A stretch of 64,000 nucleotides of DNA from contig CASDYX010000005.1 of the NCBI GenBank assembly GCA_949286215.1, forward strand, positions 1 through 64,000, written 5' to 3'. The position numbers and the translations under genes were made by a program. The notes beneath the pieces were generated by a model. That model was not told where the DNA came from. It saw only the letters and a list, made by a program, of their open reading frames with translations, and did no database searches. The DNA is from an uncultured Pseudomonadota bacterium. GTDB lineage: Bacteria > Pseudomonadota > Alphaproteobacteria > RF32 > CAG-239. This document shows, piece after piece, positions 1 through 8,773 of the stretch. The first letter of the stretch is position 1, and each line of letters begins with the position of its first letter.

Positions 1-155
1 TAATGATATATCTGACATGACTTTTCTCCATATACTGTGGAACCAATTGAATTGTGCACACCTTACTGGTGATACAGTATTTAATGTAACACATTTTAGG
101 CACTTTGACAATGCTTTTATAATAATACTTTTGACTTATAAATTTTTGGTTAATA

Positions 156-181
156 AAAGCCGGTATTTTACAACCGGCTTT
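156..181 (-). terminator. Hairpin downstream of flbT
   Basis: A 9-bp perfect inverted repeat (AAAGCCGGT / ACCGGCTTT) with an 8-base loop lies just past the flbT stop. Read on the minus strand it is followed only by a short broken T run, so it is a modest intrinsic terminator. The sequence further left (1-155) holds no gene I can support. Confidence 0.6.
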
Positions 182-185
182 ATAC

Positions 186-584
186 TTAATCTTCTAACTG
201 CAAGGTCTTGCCAAACAGCTCTTTTTCCTTCTTTACCAACTTATCGGCATTTTTTATGGCCGCATAAAAGTCATTGTTAATAACACAATCACTTATGGCT
301 GCAATGTAAGGAATTAAGCTTGGGGCTGCATTTTGCAAATCGCGCACATATTCCAAATACATCTTTTGCAGCGGGGTTGGATCTTTGGCTAAATACATTT
401 GTTGAACAATAAAATATACTCTTTTACTTGGCGTATTTGCCTCCGACTCGCGCAAGATGAATTTTTCACGCAAAATCGGAACATTTCCCTCAATATAAAA
501 ACGAGTCCGTTCGTTGTCATTCGTTATTAATGACTCGCCAATTATTATGCTTTCATGGGGCTTTAATTCTATTTTCAGAGGCAT
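186..584 (-). CDS. flbT: FlbT, flagellin translation regulator
   Basis: This 132-aa protein matches FlbT, a small alphaproteobacterial regulator that binds flagellin mRNA and controls its translation and stability. What shows it: the opening MPLKIELKPHE, the segment around residues 35-45 ending in LRE, and the block TPSKRVYFIVQQMYL typical of the family; length is also usual. The start is fixed by an AAAGGAG site 7-8 bases upstream of the ATG. FlbT normally sits beside flaF and flagellin genes, but no other flagellar gene occurs in this window, so it is either isolated or at the edge of a locus lying to the left. Family call is firm; the activity here is inferred from the family. Confidence 0.85.
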   Translation of the reverse strand: MPLKIELKPHESIIIGESLITNDNERTRFYIEGNVPILREKFILRESEANTPSKRVYFIVQQMYLAKDPTPLQKMYLEYVRDLQNAAPSLIPYIAAISDCVINNDFYAAIKNADKLVKKEKELFGKTLQLED

Positions 585-704
585 TGCCTACTCCTTTGGA
601 TGTTTATAATTCTGTTTCATTATATAAAACTTTTATTTTTTTTTGCAAATCTTTATTTTCTCGTGTATAACTTTCTCAAATTATAACTTTAGGGACTAAA
701 TCTT

Positions 705-1130
705 ATGCCTGATGTCAGCAAATTACTTTCTAAGACTGAGAAGAAATACTATCTGCAAGCGCTCGCTTTTGTTTTGGATATGAACAAAAAAGACTCTCTT
801 ACAATTACCGAATATCTAAAAGCTCAAGCAGAAGAGGCCGGCGTATCCGAAACGACACTCTCGCAAATCAAGCTAAACCTTGATGAAGAAAAACTTACAA
901 AAGAGCTTGCTAAAATTTCTTCCATTAAAAGCAAACGATTTATTTTGCGCGAAATGATTTTGCTCGCAATTGCAGACCATGAGGTTAAAGATGATGAAAT
1001 TGAAGCCTTGCACAGAATCGGACGCGCGATGGGAATTGCCGAAGCTAAAATCAACGATTTCTTTATTTGGGCTGCACAAGGCTTGGAATGGCAATTGCAA
1101 GGAATTAAACTGGTTGAGGAAGATTTATAA
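705..1130 (+). CDS. TerB-like helical protein of unknown function
   Basis: A 141-aa soluble, predicted all-helical protein. Its C-terminal half (about residues 80-120: ADHEVKDDEIEALHRIGRAM) resembles the TerB/DnaJ-N fold, in which an acidic D-x-E-[IV]-x-x-x-E loop links two helices. The rest is not recognised. There is no signal peptide or membrane segment. It lies 5 bases upstream of uup on the same strand and is probably co-transcribed with it. The ATG is preceded by AGGGAC at suitable spacing. The family resemblance is at the level of fold motif only; tellurite resistance should not be assumed. Confidence 0.6.
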   Translation: MPDVSKLLSKTEKKYYLQALAFVLDMNKKDSLTITEYLKAQAEEAGVSETTLSQIKLNLDEEKLTKELAKISSIKSKRFILREMILLAIADHEVKDDEIEALHRIGRAMGIAEAKINDFFIWAAQGLEWQLQGIKLVEEDL

Positions 1131-1135
1131 ACAAT

Positions 1136-2953
1136 ATGCCTAATTTTGAACCGCCAATTATGACCATTAAAGGAGCCAAACTCAGTTTTGGCTCTAATCA
1201 GTTATTTAGCGATGTGGAACTCTACATTAATCGTGGAGATAAGATTTGTTTGGTTGGAAGAAACGGCTCAGGAAAATCAACTTTGCTCAAGGTTATTTCA
1301 GGGGTAATCGAAGCCGATGACGGCGAAATTTTTATTCAGCCGGGCATCAAAATATCTTATATGCCGCAAGACCCTGATTTTTCTACGTTCAAAACCTTGC
1401 GAGAGGTTGTTCTTTCGGGCTTAAATGATGACCAAAAAAATCAAGAATATAAGGCAGATATGCTCATTGAGCAGTTCTCTATTCGCGAAAATCAAGCTCC
1501 TGAACAAAGCTCCGGCGGTGAGAGAAAAAAGGCGGCTTTAGCCAAGGCTCTTATCGGAGAACCCGACATTTTGCTCCTTGATGAGCCTACCAACCATTTG
1601 GATATGCCCACTATTGAAAAATTAGAAAAAATTATTGCCGGTTTTAGAGGCGCGGTGATTGTGATTAGCCACGACAGAATGTTTTTGAGCAATATTTCGC
1701 AAACAACTTTCTGGCTTGATAGAGGAATTTTGCGCCGCAACAACAAAGGGTTCAAATATTTTGAAGAGTGGCAAGAACAATGTATTGACCAAGAAATCAT
1801 TGAGCAAAAATACTTAAACAAAAAAATTGAAGAGGAAACCGAGTGGCTGCATAAAGGCGTTACCGCAAGACGAAAACGCAATATGGGACGTTTGCGCCGT
1901 TTGCAACAACTCCGCCAAGAAAGAAAAGAGCAAATTAAACAAGTCGGTTCGGTTGATTTGGAAATTCAAAATACTGAGTTTCGCTCAAAAATGGTGATTG
2001 AGGCTAAGCATGTCTGCAAAGCGTTTCAAGGGCGAGACATTGTTAAAGATTTTTCAACGCGCATTATTAAAGGCAACAAAATAGGAATCGTCGGTCCTAA
2101 TGGCGCCGGAAAAACAACTCTGATTAAGCTCCTAACCAAAAAATTAGAGCCAGACAGCGGTTTTGTGCGGATGGGCAAAAATTTGGAAGAAGCCTATTTT
2201 GACCAAAATCGTGTCACTCTTGACCCGAAAAAAACTCTTTGGAAAACGCTGTGCGGCGAAGGCGACCATATTTGGGTCAGAGGGCAATATCGACATGTGG
2301 TAGCCTATCTTAAAGATTTCTTATTTAAGCCGGAGCAGGCGCAATGTCCGGTTTCTGCCTTATCAGGAGGGGAGAAAAACCGCTTGATGTTAGCTGTTGC
2401 TTTGGCTAAGCAATCAAACTTCTTGGTATTGGACGAGCCTACCAATGACTTGGATATGGATACGCTTGATTTGCTGCAAGAGGTTTTGATGGAATATGAC
2501 GGGACAATTTTGCTCGTTAGCCACGACCGCGACTTTTTAGATAGAGTTGTGTCTTCTATCATCTATATGAAAGGAGATGGAACGGCCGTCGAGCATGCCG
2601 GAAGTTACAGCGAACTCTTAGAAAAATTAAAAAACAAACCCGTAACCGAAGATAAAAAGCCTCAGGTTAAAACAGCTAGTAAACCGCTGGTTTGTGAGCC
2701 GCAAAAGAAGCAAAACAAGCTCAGCTATAAGCAACAAAGATTATTGGAAGTACTACCCAAAACCATTGAAGATTTGACTAAGGAAATTAAACAAATTGAA
2801 GATGAACTTTCAGATCCAAATCTTTACACCGATAATCCGGAAAAGTTTGACCAACTCACTCAACGTTTAACTCAGGCGCAAAATGAAGTAAGTGAGGCCG
2901 AAAACCAGTGGCTTGAAATTCAAATTTTGCAAGAAGAATTAAGCGCAAATTAA
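1136..2953 (+). CDS. uup: ABC-F ATPase, Uup type
   Basis: 605 aa with two ABC domains and no membrane segments, the ABC-F layout of soluble, ribosome-associated ATPases. Walker A motifs are at residues 41-49 (GRNGSGKST) and 320-328 (GPNGAGKTT). Signature motifs are at about 125 (SSGGE) and 409 (LSGGE), and Walker B / DEPTN motifs at 149-153 and 433-437. A charged linker between the domains (about 205-275) corresponds to the P-site tRNA-interaction motif. Residues about 530-600 form a coiled coil like the Uup C-terminal domain, which separates it from EttA. ABC-F proteins relieve ribosome stalling, and Uup is also linked to transposon excision and ribosome assembly in E. coli. The last 4 bases overlap the convergent gene at 2950. 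Confidence 0.88.
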   Translation: MPNFEPPIMTIKGAKLSFGSNQLFSDVELYINRGDKICLVGRNGSGKSTLLKVISGVIEADDGEIFIQPGIKISYMPQDPDFSTFKTLREVVLSGLNDDQKNQEYKADMLIEQFSIRENQAPEQSSGGERKKAALAKALIGEPDILLLDEPTNHLDMPTIEKLEKIIAGFRGAVIVISHDRMFLSNISQTTFWLDRGILRRNNKGFKYFEEWQEQCIDQEIIEQKYLNKKIEEETEWLHKGVTARRKRNMGRLRRLQQLRQERKEQIKQVGSVDLEIQNTEFRSKMVIEAKHVCKAFQGRDIVKDFSTRIIKGNKIGIVGPNGAGKTTLIKLLTKKLEPDSGFVRMGKNLEEAYFDQNRVTLDPKKTLWKTLCGEGDHIWVRGQYRHVVAYLKDFLFKPEQAQCPVSALSGGEKNRLMLAVALAKQSNFLVLDEPTNDLDMDTLDLLQEVLMEYDGTILLVSHDRDFLDRVVSSIIYMKGDGTAVEHAGSYSELLEKLKNKPVTEDKKPQVKTASKPLVCEPQKKQNKLSYKQQRLLEVLPKTIEDLTKEIKQIEDELSDPNLYTDNPEKFDQLTQRLTQAQNEVSEAENQWLEIQILQEELSAN

Positions 2954-3558
2954 TTGTGTTGATATTTGTAAAGAGCATCTCTCACGGCTGATTTCATCGG
3001 CGTGATAAGTTTGATTTCCGCATCTGAAATTTGCTCAACATTTTGTTTTTGTTGTTGAAGATGTATCATATTTTGAATGCTACTCATTTGTGAGGTGAGT
3101 TTTGGGTCAGGGGTAATATTTTGCGATTGTTGAGCTGATACTTCCTCATATTGTCTGGATAGGTCCGCAATAAGAGCATTGCTTTGTTCTTGTTGGTCAA
3201 TTGTTTTTAGAATTGAGCGCAAGCGTTGCTCAACATAAAAGAAACGCTTAGGATACCAGAGGCGGTGCAGTAACCACTCTTTGGCCTCATCAGACAGGTT
3301 ATCTTCGGGGGCGCCTGAGGCTAAAGAAACCGGACGTTTTCCCAGTTCGCTGATATTTTGTTGCATATAATCTGACCAAACCGGCAAAAAAGCCATTAAC
3401 TCAGGCTTGCTGATTTCTTTTGACGTGGGATTAGGAATTGCAGCATAATTGATGGCATTTTGGGCTTGGTAATAATTATATAGCTTTATGCCGCCCCACA
3501 AGAGCAAAAGGACGACAATGATTTTTGTAAAGCTTATCTTTTTTTTAGCTTTGGGCAT
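2950..3558 (-). CDS. Hypothetical single-pass membrane protein
   Basis: 202 aa. A basic N-terminus (MPKAKKK) precedes one hydrophobic segment at about residues 11-28, then a mostly helical, Gln-rich periplasmic part; about residues 135-185 look like coiled coil. I do not recognise the family. It starts one base after the stop of the HAD protein, so the two are very likely co-transcribed and perhaps translationally coupled. It ends inside the last codons of uup, which runs the opposite way. The topology (N-terminus in, bulk outside) is inferred from charge. Confidence 0.65.
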   Translation of the reverse strand: MPKAKKKISFTKIIVVLLLLWGGIKLYNYYQAQNAINYAAIPNPTSKEISKPELMAFLPVWSDYMQQNISELGKRPVSLASGAPEDNLSDEAKEWLLHRLWYPKRFFYVEQRLRSILKTIDQQEQSNALIADLSRQYEEVSAQQSQNITPDPKLTSQMSSIQNMIHLQQQKQNVEQISDAEIKLITPMKSAVRDALYKYQHN

Positions 3559-3559
3559 T

Positions 3560-4429
3560 TTACCACCGCAAATTAGAGATTACAAAGTCCGGATAGGCAT
3601 CAAAATTAGTGGCGAGTTCGCGTGTTTTGGCAACATCGGGGATATAGCCCTCGCCTAAGAAATTTACATGTACACCTTTAGATACCAAAACTGAAGCGAC
3701 GCCTAGCAAATTAGCTCCTTTGATGTCGGTGGCAATATTATCACCGATGACCATCACCGTTTCTTTTTTGACATCAGGGATACCATCTAAACCATAAGCT
3801 AAAATTTTGGCATCCGGCTTGCCTAAGGTAATGATTTTTCCGCCTAAAACCGCATATTGTTCGGCTACGGCTCCGGGCGCAAGGCTGATTTCGCCGTCTT
3901 TGTAACTTGATGTATCATTGCCGGCACAAACAAACGGAATACCTAAGCTCGCTGCATGCTCCAAAGAGGGGAGATAGCTGTCAATCGTATCCGTATTTTT
4001 GGCAACCGAATTCATATACAAAAACTCTGCCTTGGCAACATTGTCGGTTTGAAAATAATCAAGTCCGGAAAAAACACCTTTATCGGATTGGTCGCCCAAA
4101 AGGTAATAAGTTGTTCCGAGAGCGGCAAATTCACCTTGGCGAGATTTGAATTTATAGTGCAAAATTTCTCCGGCTGTCACAATCGCATCAAATACTGCAA
4201 CCGGAACTTTATTGGCGTGCAAATACTTAACCAAGGAGGAAACTCTTAAAGATGTATTGGAAAGCAAGACAATGTGTTTTCCGGCTCTTTTCATTCCGAT
4301 AAGAGCATCAATGGCTTCTTTCTTGACGCCGGCACCATCACTCAAAACACCATTAAACCCGACTATGACGGCATTATAAGGGTCTATTACTTTAGAAACA
4401 TTTACTATCGGTTTTATCATTTTTATCAT
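3560..4429 (-). CDS. HAD class IIA family protein lacking the nucleophile
   Basis: 289 aa with the class IIA HAD fold (alphaproteobacterial TIGR01459-like group). Motif II (VLLSNTS, about 54-60), motif III lysine (LGKPD) and motif IV (VIGDNIATDIKGAN) are all present. In motif I, however, the expected nucleophilic aspartate is replaced: the sequence reads VIVGFNGVLSDG with Gly24 and Asn26. The codons are clean ggg and aat in frame, so this is not a frameshift. Without that Asp the usual phospho-aspartyl chemistry cannot occur, so the protein is probably a binding or regulatory pseudo-enzyme. The gene lies just upstream of the 202-aa membrane protein on the same strand. Confidence 0.75.
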   Translation of the reverse strand: MIKMIKPIVNVSKVIDPYNAVIVGFNGVLSDGAGVKKEAIDALIGMKRAGKHIVLLSNTSLRVSSLVKYLHANKVPVAVFDAIVTAGEILHYKFKSRQGEFAALGTTYYLLGDQSDKGVFSGLDYFQTDNVAKAEFLYMNSVAKNTDTIDSYLPSLEHAASLGIPFVCAGNDTSSYKDGEISLAPGAVAEQYAVLGGKIITLGKPDAKILAYGLDGIPDVKKETVMVIGDNIATDIKGANLLGVASVLVSKGVHVNFLGEGYIPDVAKTRELATNFDAYPDFVISNLRW

Positions 4430-4522
4430 AGTTGCTTCTGCCTTTTATTCATCTGGCGATTTTATTTGAAGTTATTTTAGCCTTAAGTTATTAAAAATTT
4501 GCTAGCAAAACAATGCTTTTTT

Positions 4523-4555
4523 TCAAAAAAAAGACGAAAGTTTATTACTTTCGCC
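4523..4555 (-). terminator. Intrinsic terminator of hydG
   Basis: An 8-bp stem (ACGAAAGT at 4534-4541 with ACTTTCGC at 4547-4554, one G-U-type pair) reads on the minus strand straight into a long T run (4523-4533), a textbook rho-independent terminator for the hydF-hydG transcript. Confidence 0.8.
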
Positions 4556-4574
4556 TTTTCTTTGAATGATGTTT

Positions 4575-5996
4575 TTAGAAGAACAAGTCACGCTCGCCTT
4601 TTTGAACCGATGAAAGCTTTTGCAATAATTTCGCTTTTAAGGGATTGCTTTCAGGCATTTGCTCAAGTTCACGCTTGATTGCCTGAAGGGCTTTTTGCTT
4701 GGTATCGGCTGAGGCATAATCTTGCACATATTCACTCAAGGTCAAAATGGCATTGGGTGTGCAAAAACGCTTTACAAAACCGGGGATGGCAAATTCCATA
4801 AAATGTTCTCCGGTTCGTCCCAAACGATAGCACCCCGTGCAGAAAGAAGGCAAAAATCCGGCCTCACATAATTCGCCGATAACGCTATCAAGACTGCGGT
4901 TGTCACTCAAAACAAACTGACTTTTTGCTGCCGAATCTGCCGCATTATGCAAGGCATAAGCTCCAACGCCGATATCTGAACCGGCATCTATTTGGCTCAC
5001 TCCATAGCTGATGGCCTCATTACGCAACGCAACAGGTTCACGCGCGGTCAATATCATTCCCGTGTATGGGATGCTCAACCGAATGCAAGCAATCATGTGC
5101 ATAAAGTCCTCATCACTCGGAGCATAAGGCGGGTGATTGGCATAGTCCGTACCGATTGCCGGCTCAATTCTGGGAAACGAAATCGTATGCGGTCCAACGC
5201 CAAACTTTTCCTCCAGATGGATGGTGTGATAGAGCATGGACAGAGCCTCATAACGGTAGTCATAAAGTCCGATGAGCGCGCCCATACCGACATCATCTAT
5301 ACCTGCTTCAAATGCCCGGTCAAAAGCATACAACCGCCAGAGATAATTGGCCTTCAGTCCTGAGGGATGAACGGATTTGTAAGTGGGCTCGTGGTAGGTT
5401 TCCTGAAAAATTTGGTAGGTTCCGATACCTGCGGCTTTAACCGTTCTAAATCCTTCAACATCTAAGGGAGCGGCATTGATATTGACCCGGCGAATTTCGC
5501 CTTTGCCCTCTTTGGTGGCATAGACTTTTTTGACCGTTTCGGCTATGAATTCCGGTGTATAAAGCGGGTGTTCACCGTAAACCATTATCAGCCTTTTGTG
5601 GCCGTGGTTTTCCAAAATTCGGACCTCTTGCTCAAGCTCCTGCAGAGACAGAGTTTTACGCACCTGTGCAGTGTTTGACCGTCTGAAACCGCAATAAGAA
5701 CAATCGTTGATGCATAAATTGCCGACATACAATGGGGCAAAAAGTACTATGCGATTGCCGTAGATGAGTTTTTTCAACTCCTTGGCACCGGCTTTGATTT
5801 CGGCGCGCAATTCGGGCGTGCGAACATTGAGCAACAGAGCCATTTCTTTGGGCTCGAGGCGCTGTTTGGATAACGACTTGGCAATAATCTCACGAATTTG
5901 GGACTTGTCTTCCGATGTTTGCTCTAAAAGAGCGTGAATCTCTTGCTCAGGAATAAAACTTTTTAATCCTGAAACATCAATTTTCGGTAATTTCAT
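4575..5996 (-). CDS. hydG: [FeFe]-hydrogenase maturase HydG, radical SAM tyrosine lyase
   Basis: 473 aa. HydG cleaves tyrosine and makes the CO and CN ligands of the hydrogenase H-cluster as an Fe(CO)2(CN)-cysteine synthon. The radical-SAM cysteines are C95, C99 and C102 (CINDCSYC). The diagnostic C-terminal auxiliary cluster ligands are C386, C389 and C412, spaced C-x2-C-x22-C in FCTGCYRLGRTGEHFM and on, which separates HydG from the thiazole enzyme ThiH. The gene follows hydF in the same direction after 75 bases and ends in a strong terminator. HydE and the hydrogenase HydA are not in this window. Identification is firm. Confidence 0.95.
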   Translation of the reverse strand: MKLPKIDVSGLKSFIPEQEIHALLEQTSEDKSQIREIIAKSLSKQRLEPKEMALLLNVRTPELRAEIKAGAKELKKLIYGNRIVLFAPLYVGNLCINDCSYCGFRRSNTAQVRKTLSLQELEQEVRILENHGHKRLIMVYGEHPLYTPEFIAETVKKVYATKEGKGEIRRVNINAAPLDVEGFRTVKAAGIGTYQIFQETYHEPTYKSVHPSGLKANYLWRLYAFDRAFEAGIDDVGMGALIGLYDYRYEALSMLYHTIHLEEKFGVGPHTISFPRIEPAIGTDYANHPPYAPSDEDFMHMIACIRLSIPYTGMILTAREPVALRNEAISYGVSQIDAGSDIGVGAYALHNAADSAAKSQFVLSDNRSLDSVIGELCEAGFLPSFCTGCYRLGRTGEHFMEFAIPGFVKRFCTPNAILTLSEYVQDYASADTKQKALQAIKRELEQMPESNPLKAKLLQKLSSVQKGERDLFF

Positions 5997-6008
5997 AATG
6001 TTAAATAA

Positions 6009-6046
6009 TTATAAGTTATACTAATAAAACGCTGGGAGATAACTTA
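6009..6046. repeat. Inverted repeat between hydF and hydG
   Basis: The hydF-hydG gap contains ATAAGTTAT and, about 20 bases on, ATAACTTAT, a 9-base inverted repeat separated by a spacer too long for a tight hairpin. It could be an operator or a processing site between the two genes, or chance in AT-rich DNA. No function is claimed. Confidence 0.3.
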
Positions 6047-6071
6047 TAACTACTGACAAAAGAGTCAATAC

Positions 6072-7262
6072 CTATTTCAAGTCAAAAGGCTCTAAAACGC
6101 GGTTGAGCACTCCTTTGAGGGCAGAAATACAAACCCCGTAATTGGTCACGGCAACATGGGCTTGTTCGCATTTGTTTATACGCGACAAAATCTCTTTACG
6201 GTTGTTCATACAGCCACCGCATTGGATGACCAATTTATATTCGCCTAAGTTGTTTGGGAAATCACAACCCGAAACATGGTCTATTTGCAAATCGGCTCCG
6301 GTTTTCTTCCTCAGCCAATTCGGAATTTTTACCGTGCCGATGTCATCTTCTATGGCATGGTGCGTGCAAGATTCCGCAATCAGGACTTTGTCTTTATCTT
6401 GCAGAGAATTAATGACTTCTGCACCCTGTACCAATTTTTTCAAATCACCTTTGAAACGCGCAAATAAAATCGAAAAAGTGGTGCATTTGATGTCTGCCGG
6501 GGTTTGAGCAACCATTTGGTCCACAACCTGAGAATCACAAATTACCAAGTCGGGTTTTTGTTTGAGGTTATTGAGCATATGTTGATACTCGTTTTCTTTG
6601 ACAACAATGATAGAAGCATCAGCGTCCAAACAATCTCGAATAGCTTGAACTTGTGGCAAAATCAGGCGGCCTTTCGGGGCTTCATAGTCAATCGGCACAA
6701 TCATGATTACTGTTTGATGTGCGCCAACCAAATCGCCCAACAGGCTGGGCGCATTAATCACATCATTAGGCAAAACCTTTAATAACTCATTTTTGAGAAT
6801 CGTGAGAACTTTATCTCGGCTGGAAAGGTCTTTGGAATTGACGGCTATGCCATCGCTACCGGTGGGCAAAATATCAGACTTATTAAAGATTTTTATTAGG
6901 GGAAGATTGCGCTTTTGGGCTTCTTTAATGATTTCACTTTCTTCCGTGCCGATATGGTTGCCTTCACAAATCAGCAAGACAACATCGGCCTTATCAAGTG
7001 CTTTTTTGTTTTTTTCAATGCGTTTTTCGCCGAGTAAACTTTCATCCCCAAGGCCTGCGGTATCAAGCCAAACAACCGGGCCTATGGGCAACAGTTCTTG
7101 TGTCTTTTCAACCACGTCGGTGGTGGTGCCGGCAATGTTAGATGTAATAGAGGTTTGTTGGCCGGTAACCAGATTCAAAAAGCTGGATTTTCCGGCATTG
7201 ACTCTGCCCAAAACGGCAATATGAATACGTAATCCTTTAGGTGTGGATTGAACTGGTTGCAT
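6072..7262 (-). CDS. hydF: [FeFe]-hydrogenase maturation GTPase HydF
   Basis: 396 aa. HydF is the scaffold GTPase that carries the 2Fe precursor and hands it to the hydrogenase. The N-terminal Ras-like domain shows G1 GRVNAGKSS (19-27), G3 DTAG (67-70) and G4 NKSD (127-130). The C-terminal Fe-S site has the family pattern C-x-H-x46-C-x2-C: C299, H301, C348 and C351. A dimerisation domain lies between them. The gene starts a few bases after tcdA and precedes hydG on the minus strand, so the maturases are transcribed together. Identification is firm; the requirement for HydE and HydA elsewhere in the genome follows from the known pathway. Confidence 0.95.
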   Translation of the reverse strand: MQPVQSTPKGLRIHIAVLGRVNAGKSSFLNLVTGQQTSITSNIAGTTTDVVEKTQELLPIGPVVWLDTAGLGDESLLGEKRIEKNKKALDKADVVLLICEGNHIGTEESEIIKEAQKRNLPLIKIFNKSDILPTGSDGIAVNSKDLSSRDKVLTILKNELLKVLPNDVINAPSLLGDLVGAHQTVIMIVPIDYEAPKGRLILPQVQAIRDCLDADASIIVVKENEYQHMLNNLKQKPDLVICDSQVVDQMVAQTPADIKCTTFSILFARFKGDLKKLVQGAEVINSLQDKDKVLIAESCTHHAIEDDIGTVKIPNWLRKKTGADLQIDHVSGCDFPNNLGEYKLVIQCGGCMNNRKEILSRINKCEQAHVAVTNYGVCISALKGVLNRVLEPFDLK

Positions 7263-7266
7263 AATC

Positions 7267-7998
7267 TTATCCTTTATAATGACTTAGGTGTTTAATGACA
7301 TAATTGGCAATTGTTAAGCCAAAGATGGCGGTAATGGTCGGAAGTGAGCCCAAAATTTTGTTTTGGCCTCTTTCTTGCGGCATTATGATTGCCGAAGGCG
7401 GTAAATCAACGGTTTCATCCGAATAGACACATAGGACTTCTTTTAAGTCTATGCCTTTTTGCTTTAACTTTTGACGCAAGGCACGTGCCAAAGAGCAATT
7501 TTTGGTTTGATTTAAGCGTGCGGTCTTAATGCAAGACGGGTCAGTTTTTAGCGCTGCTCCCATGGAAGAGATAAACTCAATATGATGCGTGGTCAAATAG
7601 GCGATTAAACTTGCTTTTGAGGCAAGAGAGTCAATGGCATCGACCACAAAATCAGGTTTTAAGGACATAAGCTCCGGCAAGTTATTTTCATCGACATACA
7701 TATCTTTGATGATAATTTGGCAATCAGGATTTATCTCTTTGACCCGTGCGGCGGCAACGGAAGTCTTTTTTTGCCCGATGGTGGAGCTCAGGGCTAAAAT
7801 CTGGCGATTGATGTTGGTTTCATCAAAGCTGTCAAAATCAACCAAGATGAGTTTGCCCACTCCCGAACGGGCAATTGCCTCTAAGGTATAACCACCGACA
7901 GCTCCTAAACCGATTATCATTACGGTTGAATTTTGGAGAGCGGAAATTCCTTTGCTTCCAAGCAAGAGTTCGGTACGCATCAGGCGTGGATTAGACAT
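7267..7998 (-). CDS. tcdA: TcdA-like tRNA threonylcarbamoyladenosine dehydratase
   Basis: 243 aa from the chosen start. A ThiF/MoeB-type E1-like ATPase with the nucleotide loop GLGAVGG (about 30-36), the acidic strand LVDFDSFDETNINRQ and the downstream VDAIDS segment. The short size and lack of an added rhodanese domain suit TcdA/CsdL, which cyclises t6A37 of tRNA with ATP. The ORF is open further upstream to 8037, but the ATG at 7998 has AAAGGAG seven bases before it and overlaps the tatD stop by 8 bases, the usual coupled arrangement. Its position upstream of hydF suggests one operon. A different E1-like role cannot be excluded from sequence. Confidence 0.8.
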   Translation of the reverse strand: MSNPRLMRTELLLGSKGISALQNSTVMIIGLGAVGGYTLEAIARSGVGKLILVDFDSFDETNINRQILALSSTIGQKKTSVAAARVKEINPDCQIIIKDMYVDENNLPELMSLKPDFVVDAIDSLASKASLIAYLTTHHIEFISSMGAALKTDPSCIKTARLNQTKNCSLARALRQKLKQKGIDLKEVLCVYSDETVDLPPSAIIMPQERGQNKILGSLPTITAIFGLTIANYVIKHLSHYKG

Positions 7999-8734
7999 GG
8001 ATAAACTCCTTTGCATTGTGATAAACGCGCATGGCAAAATCTTCTAAATTTTCATGGCGCAGGGCAGCAATTTCGGCAGCCAAAGTGGGAAGATAGGCTG
8101 GTGTGACTTCGGAATTTTTATCAGGTCCTTGGTAAGGGCCGTCGGTTTCAAGCAAAATTTTATCTAAAGGCACCATATTGACCAATTCTTCCTTATCGGC
8201 ATTGCGCAAGATTGAGGCACAAAAAGAAACATAGCCCCCGTGAGAGATAATTTTTTTTAAGACCTCACGTTTGCCGTTATAAGAATGAAACACAAACTTA
8301 GGAGGCAACATATCCCAATAATTTTCCAGCCAATCCTGGGCTTTGACAGCGTGAATAATCAGCGGGCGATTGAGCTCGTTGGCCAACATAATCTGCCCGT
8401 AAAAAACTGAATTTTGCGGTTCATCATCAGGATTTTTTATTCTATCTAACCCACACTCGCCAATCAGGGCTTGCGGAAAGCGGGTTAAAAACTCACGCAA
8501 TCTTTGTTGCCAATCGGGCTTGGCTTGTCTCACATACCACGGGTGCAGACCAAATGCCGGAACAACGCTTGAGCTATAAGTTCTGGCAAAATGGGCAACT
8601 TTATCCCAATCTTCCATAAGGCTTGAGACACAGACAACCTTCTCTACCCCTTGGCTTAGAGCAGAATTTAGAATATCCGTTGCAAATCCGGTCTTATAGT
8701 CTTGCAAATGAAGATGAGTGTCGATAAACTGCAT
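7991..8734 (-). CDS. tatD: TatD family metal-dependent DNase
   Basis: 247 aa, a TIM-barrel metallohydrolase of the TatD/YcfH group (3'-5' DNase or D-aminoacyl-tRNA deacylase-type roles in relatives). Visible metal ligands: H7 and H9 in FIDTHLHL, E in IGECGLD, H in IIHAVKA, H in FHSYNG, and D in LETDGPY near residue 205. The family length is usual. The last 8 bases overlap tcdA on the same strand. The gene is divergent from alr with about 39 bases between starts, so the two promoters must be compact. Substrate is not determined by sequence. Confidence 0.85.
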   Translation of the reverse strand: MQFIDTHLHLQDYKTGFATDILNSALSQGVEKVVCVSSLMEDWDKVAHFARTYSSSVVPAFGLHPWYVRQAKPDWQQRLREFLTRFPQALIGECGLDRIKNPDDEPQNSVFYGQIMLANELNRPLIIHAVKAQDWLENYWDMLPPKFVFHSYNGKREVLKKIISHGGYVSFCASILRNADKEELVNMVPLDKILLETDGPYQGPDKNSEVTPAYLPTLAAEIAALRHENLEDFAMRVYHNAKEFIHV

Positions 8735-8773
8735 GTAAATTTCCTTAAAAATTATATAGGATAATAAGAAGAT

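Noticed and set aside
17..280. 87-codon plus-strand frame at the left edge
   Set aside because: It overlaps the 3' end of flbT antisense and crosses its terminator; no ribosome site and no protein-like composition.
705..1130. Tellurite-resistance gene
   Set aside because: Only a TerB-like fold motif is visible; no other ter genes are nearby, so the resistance name is not justified.
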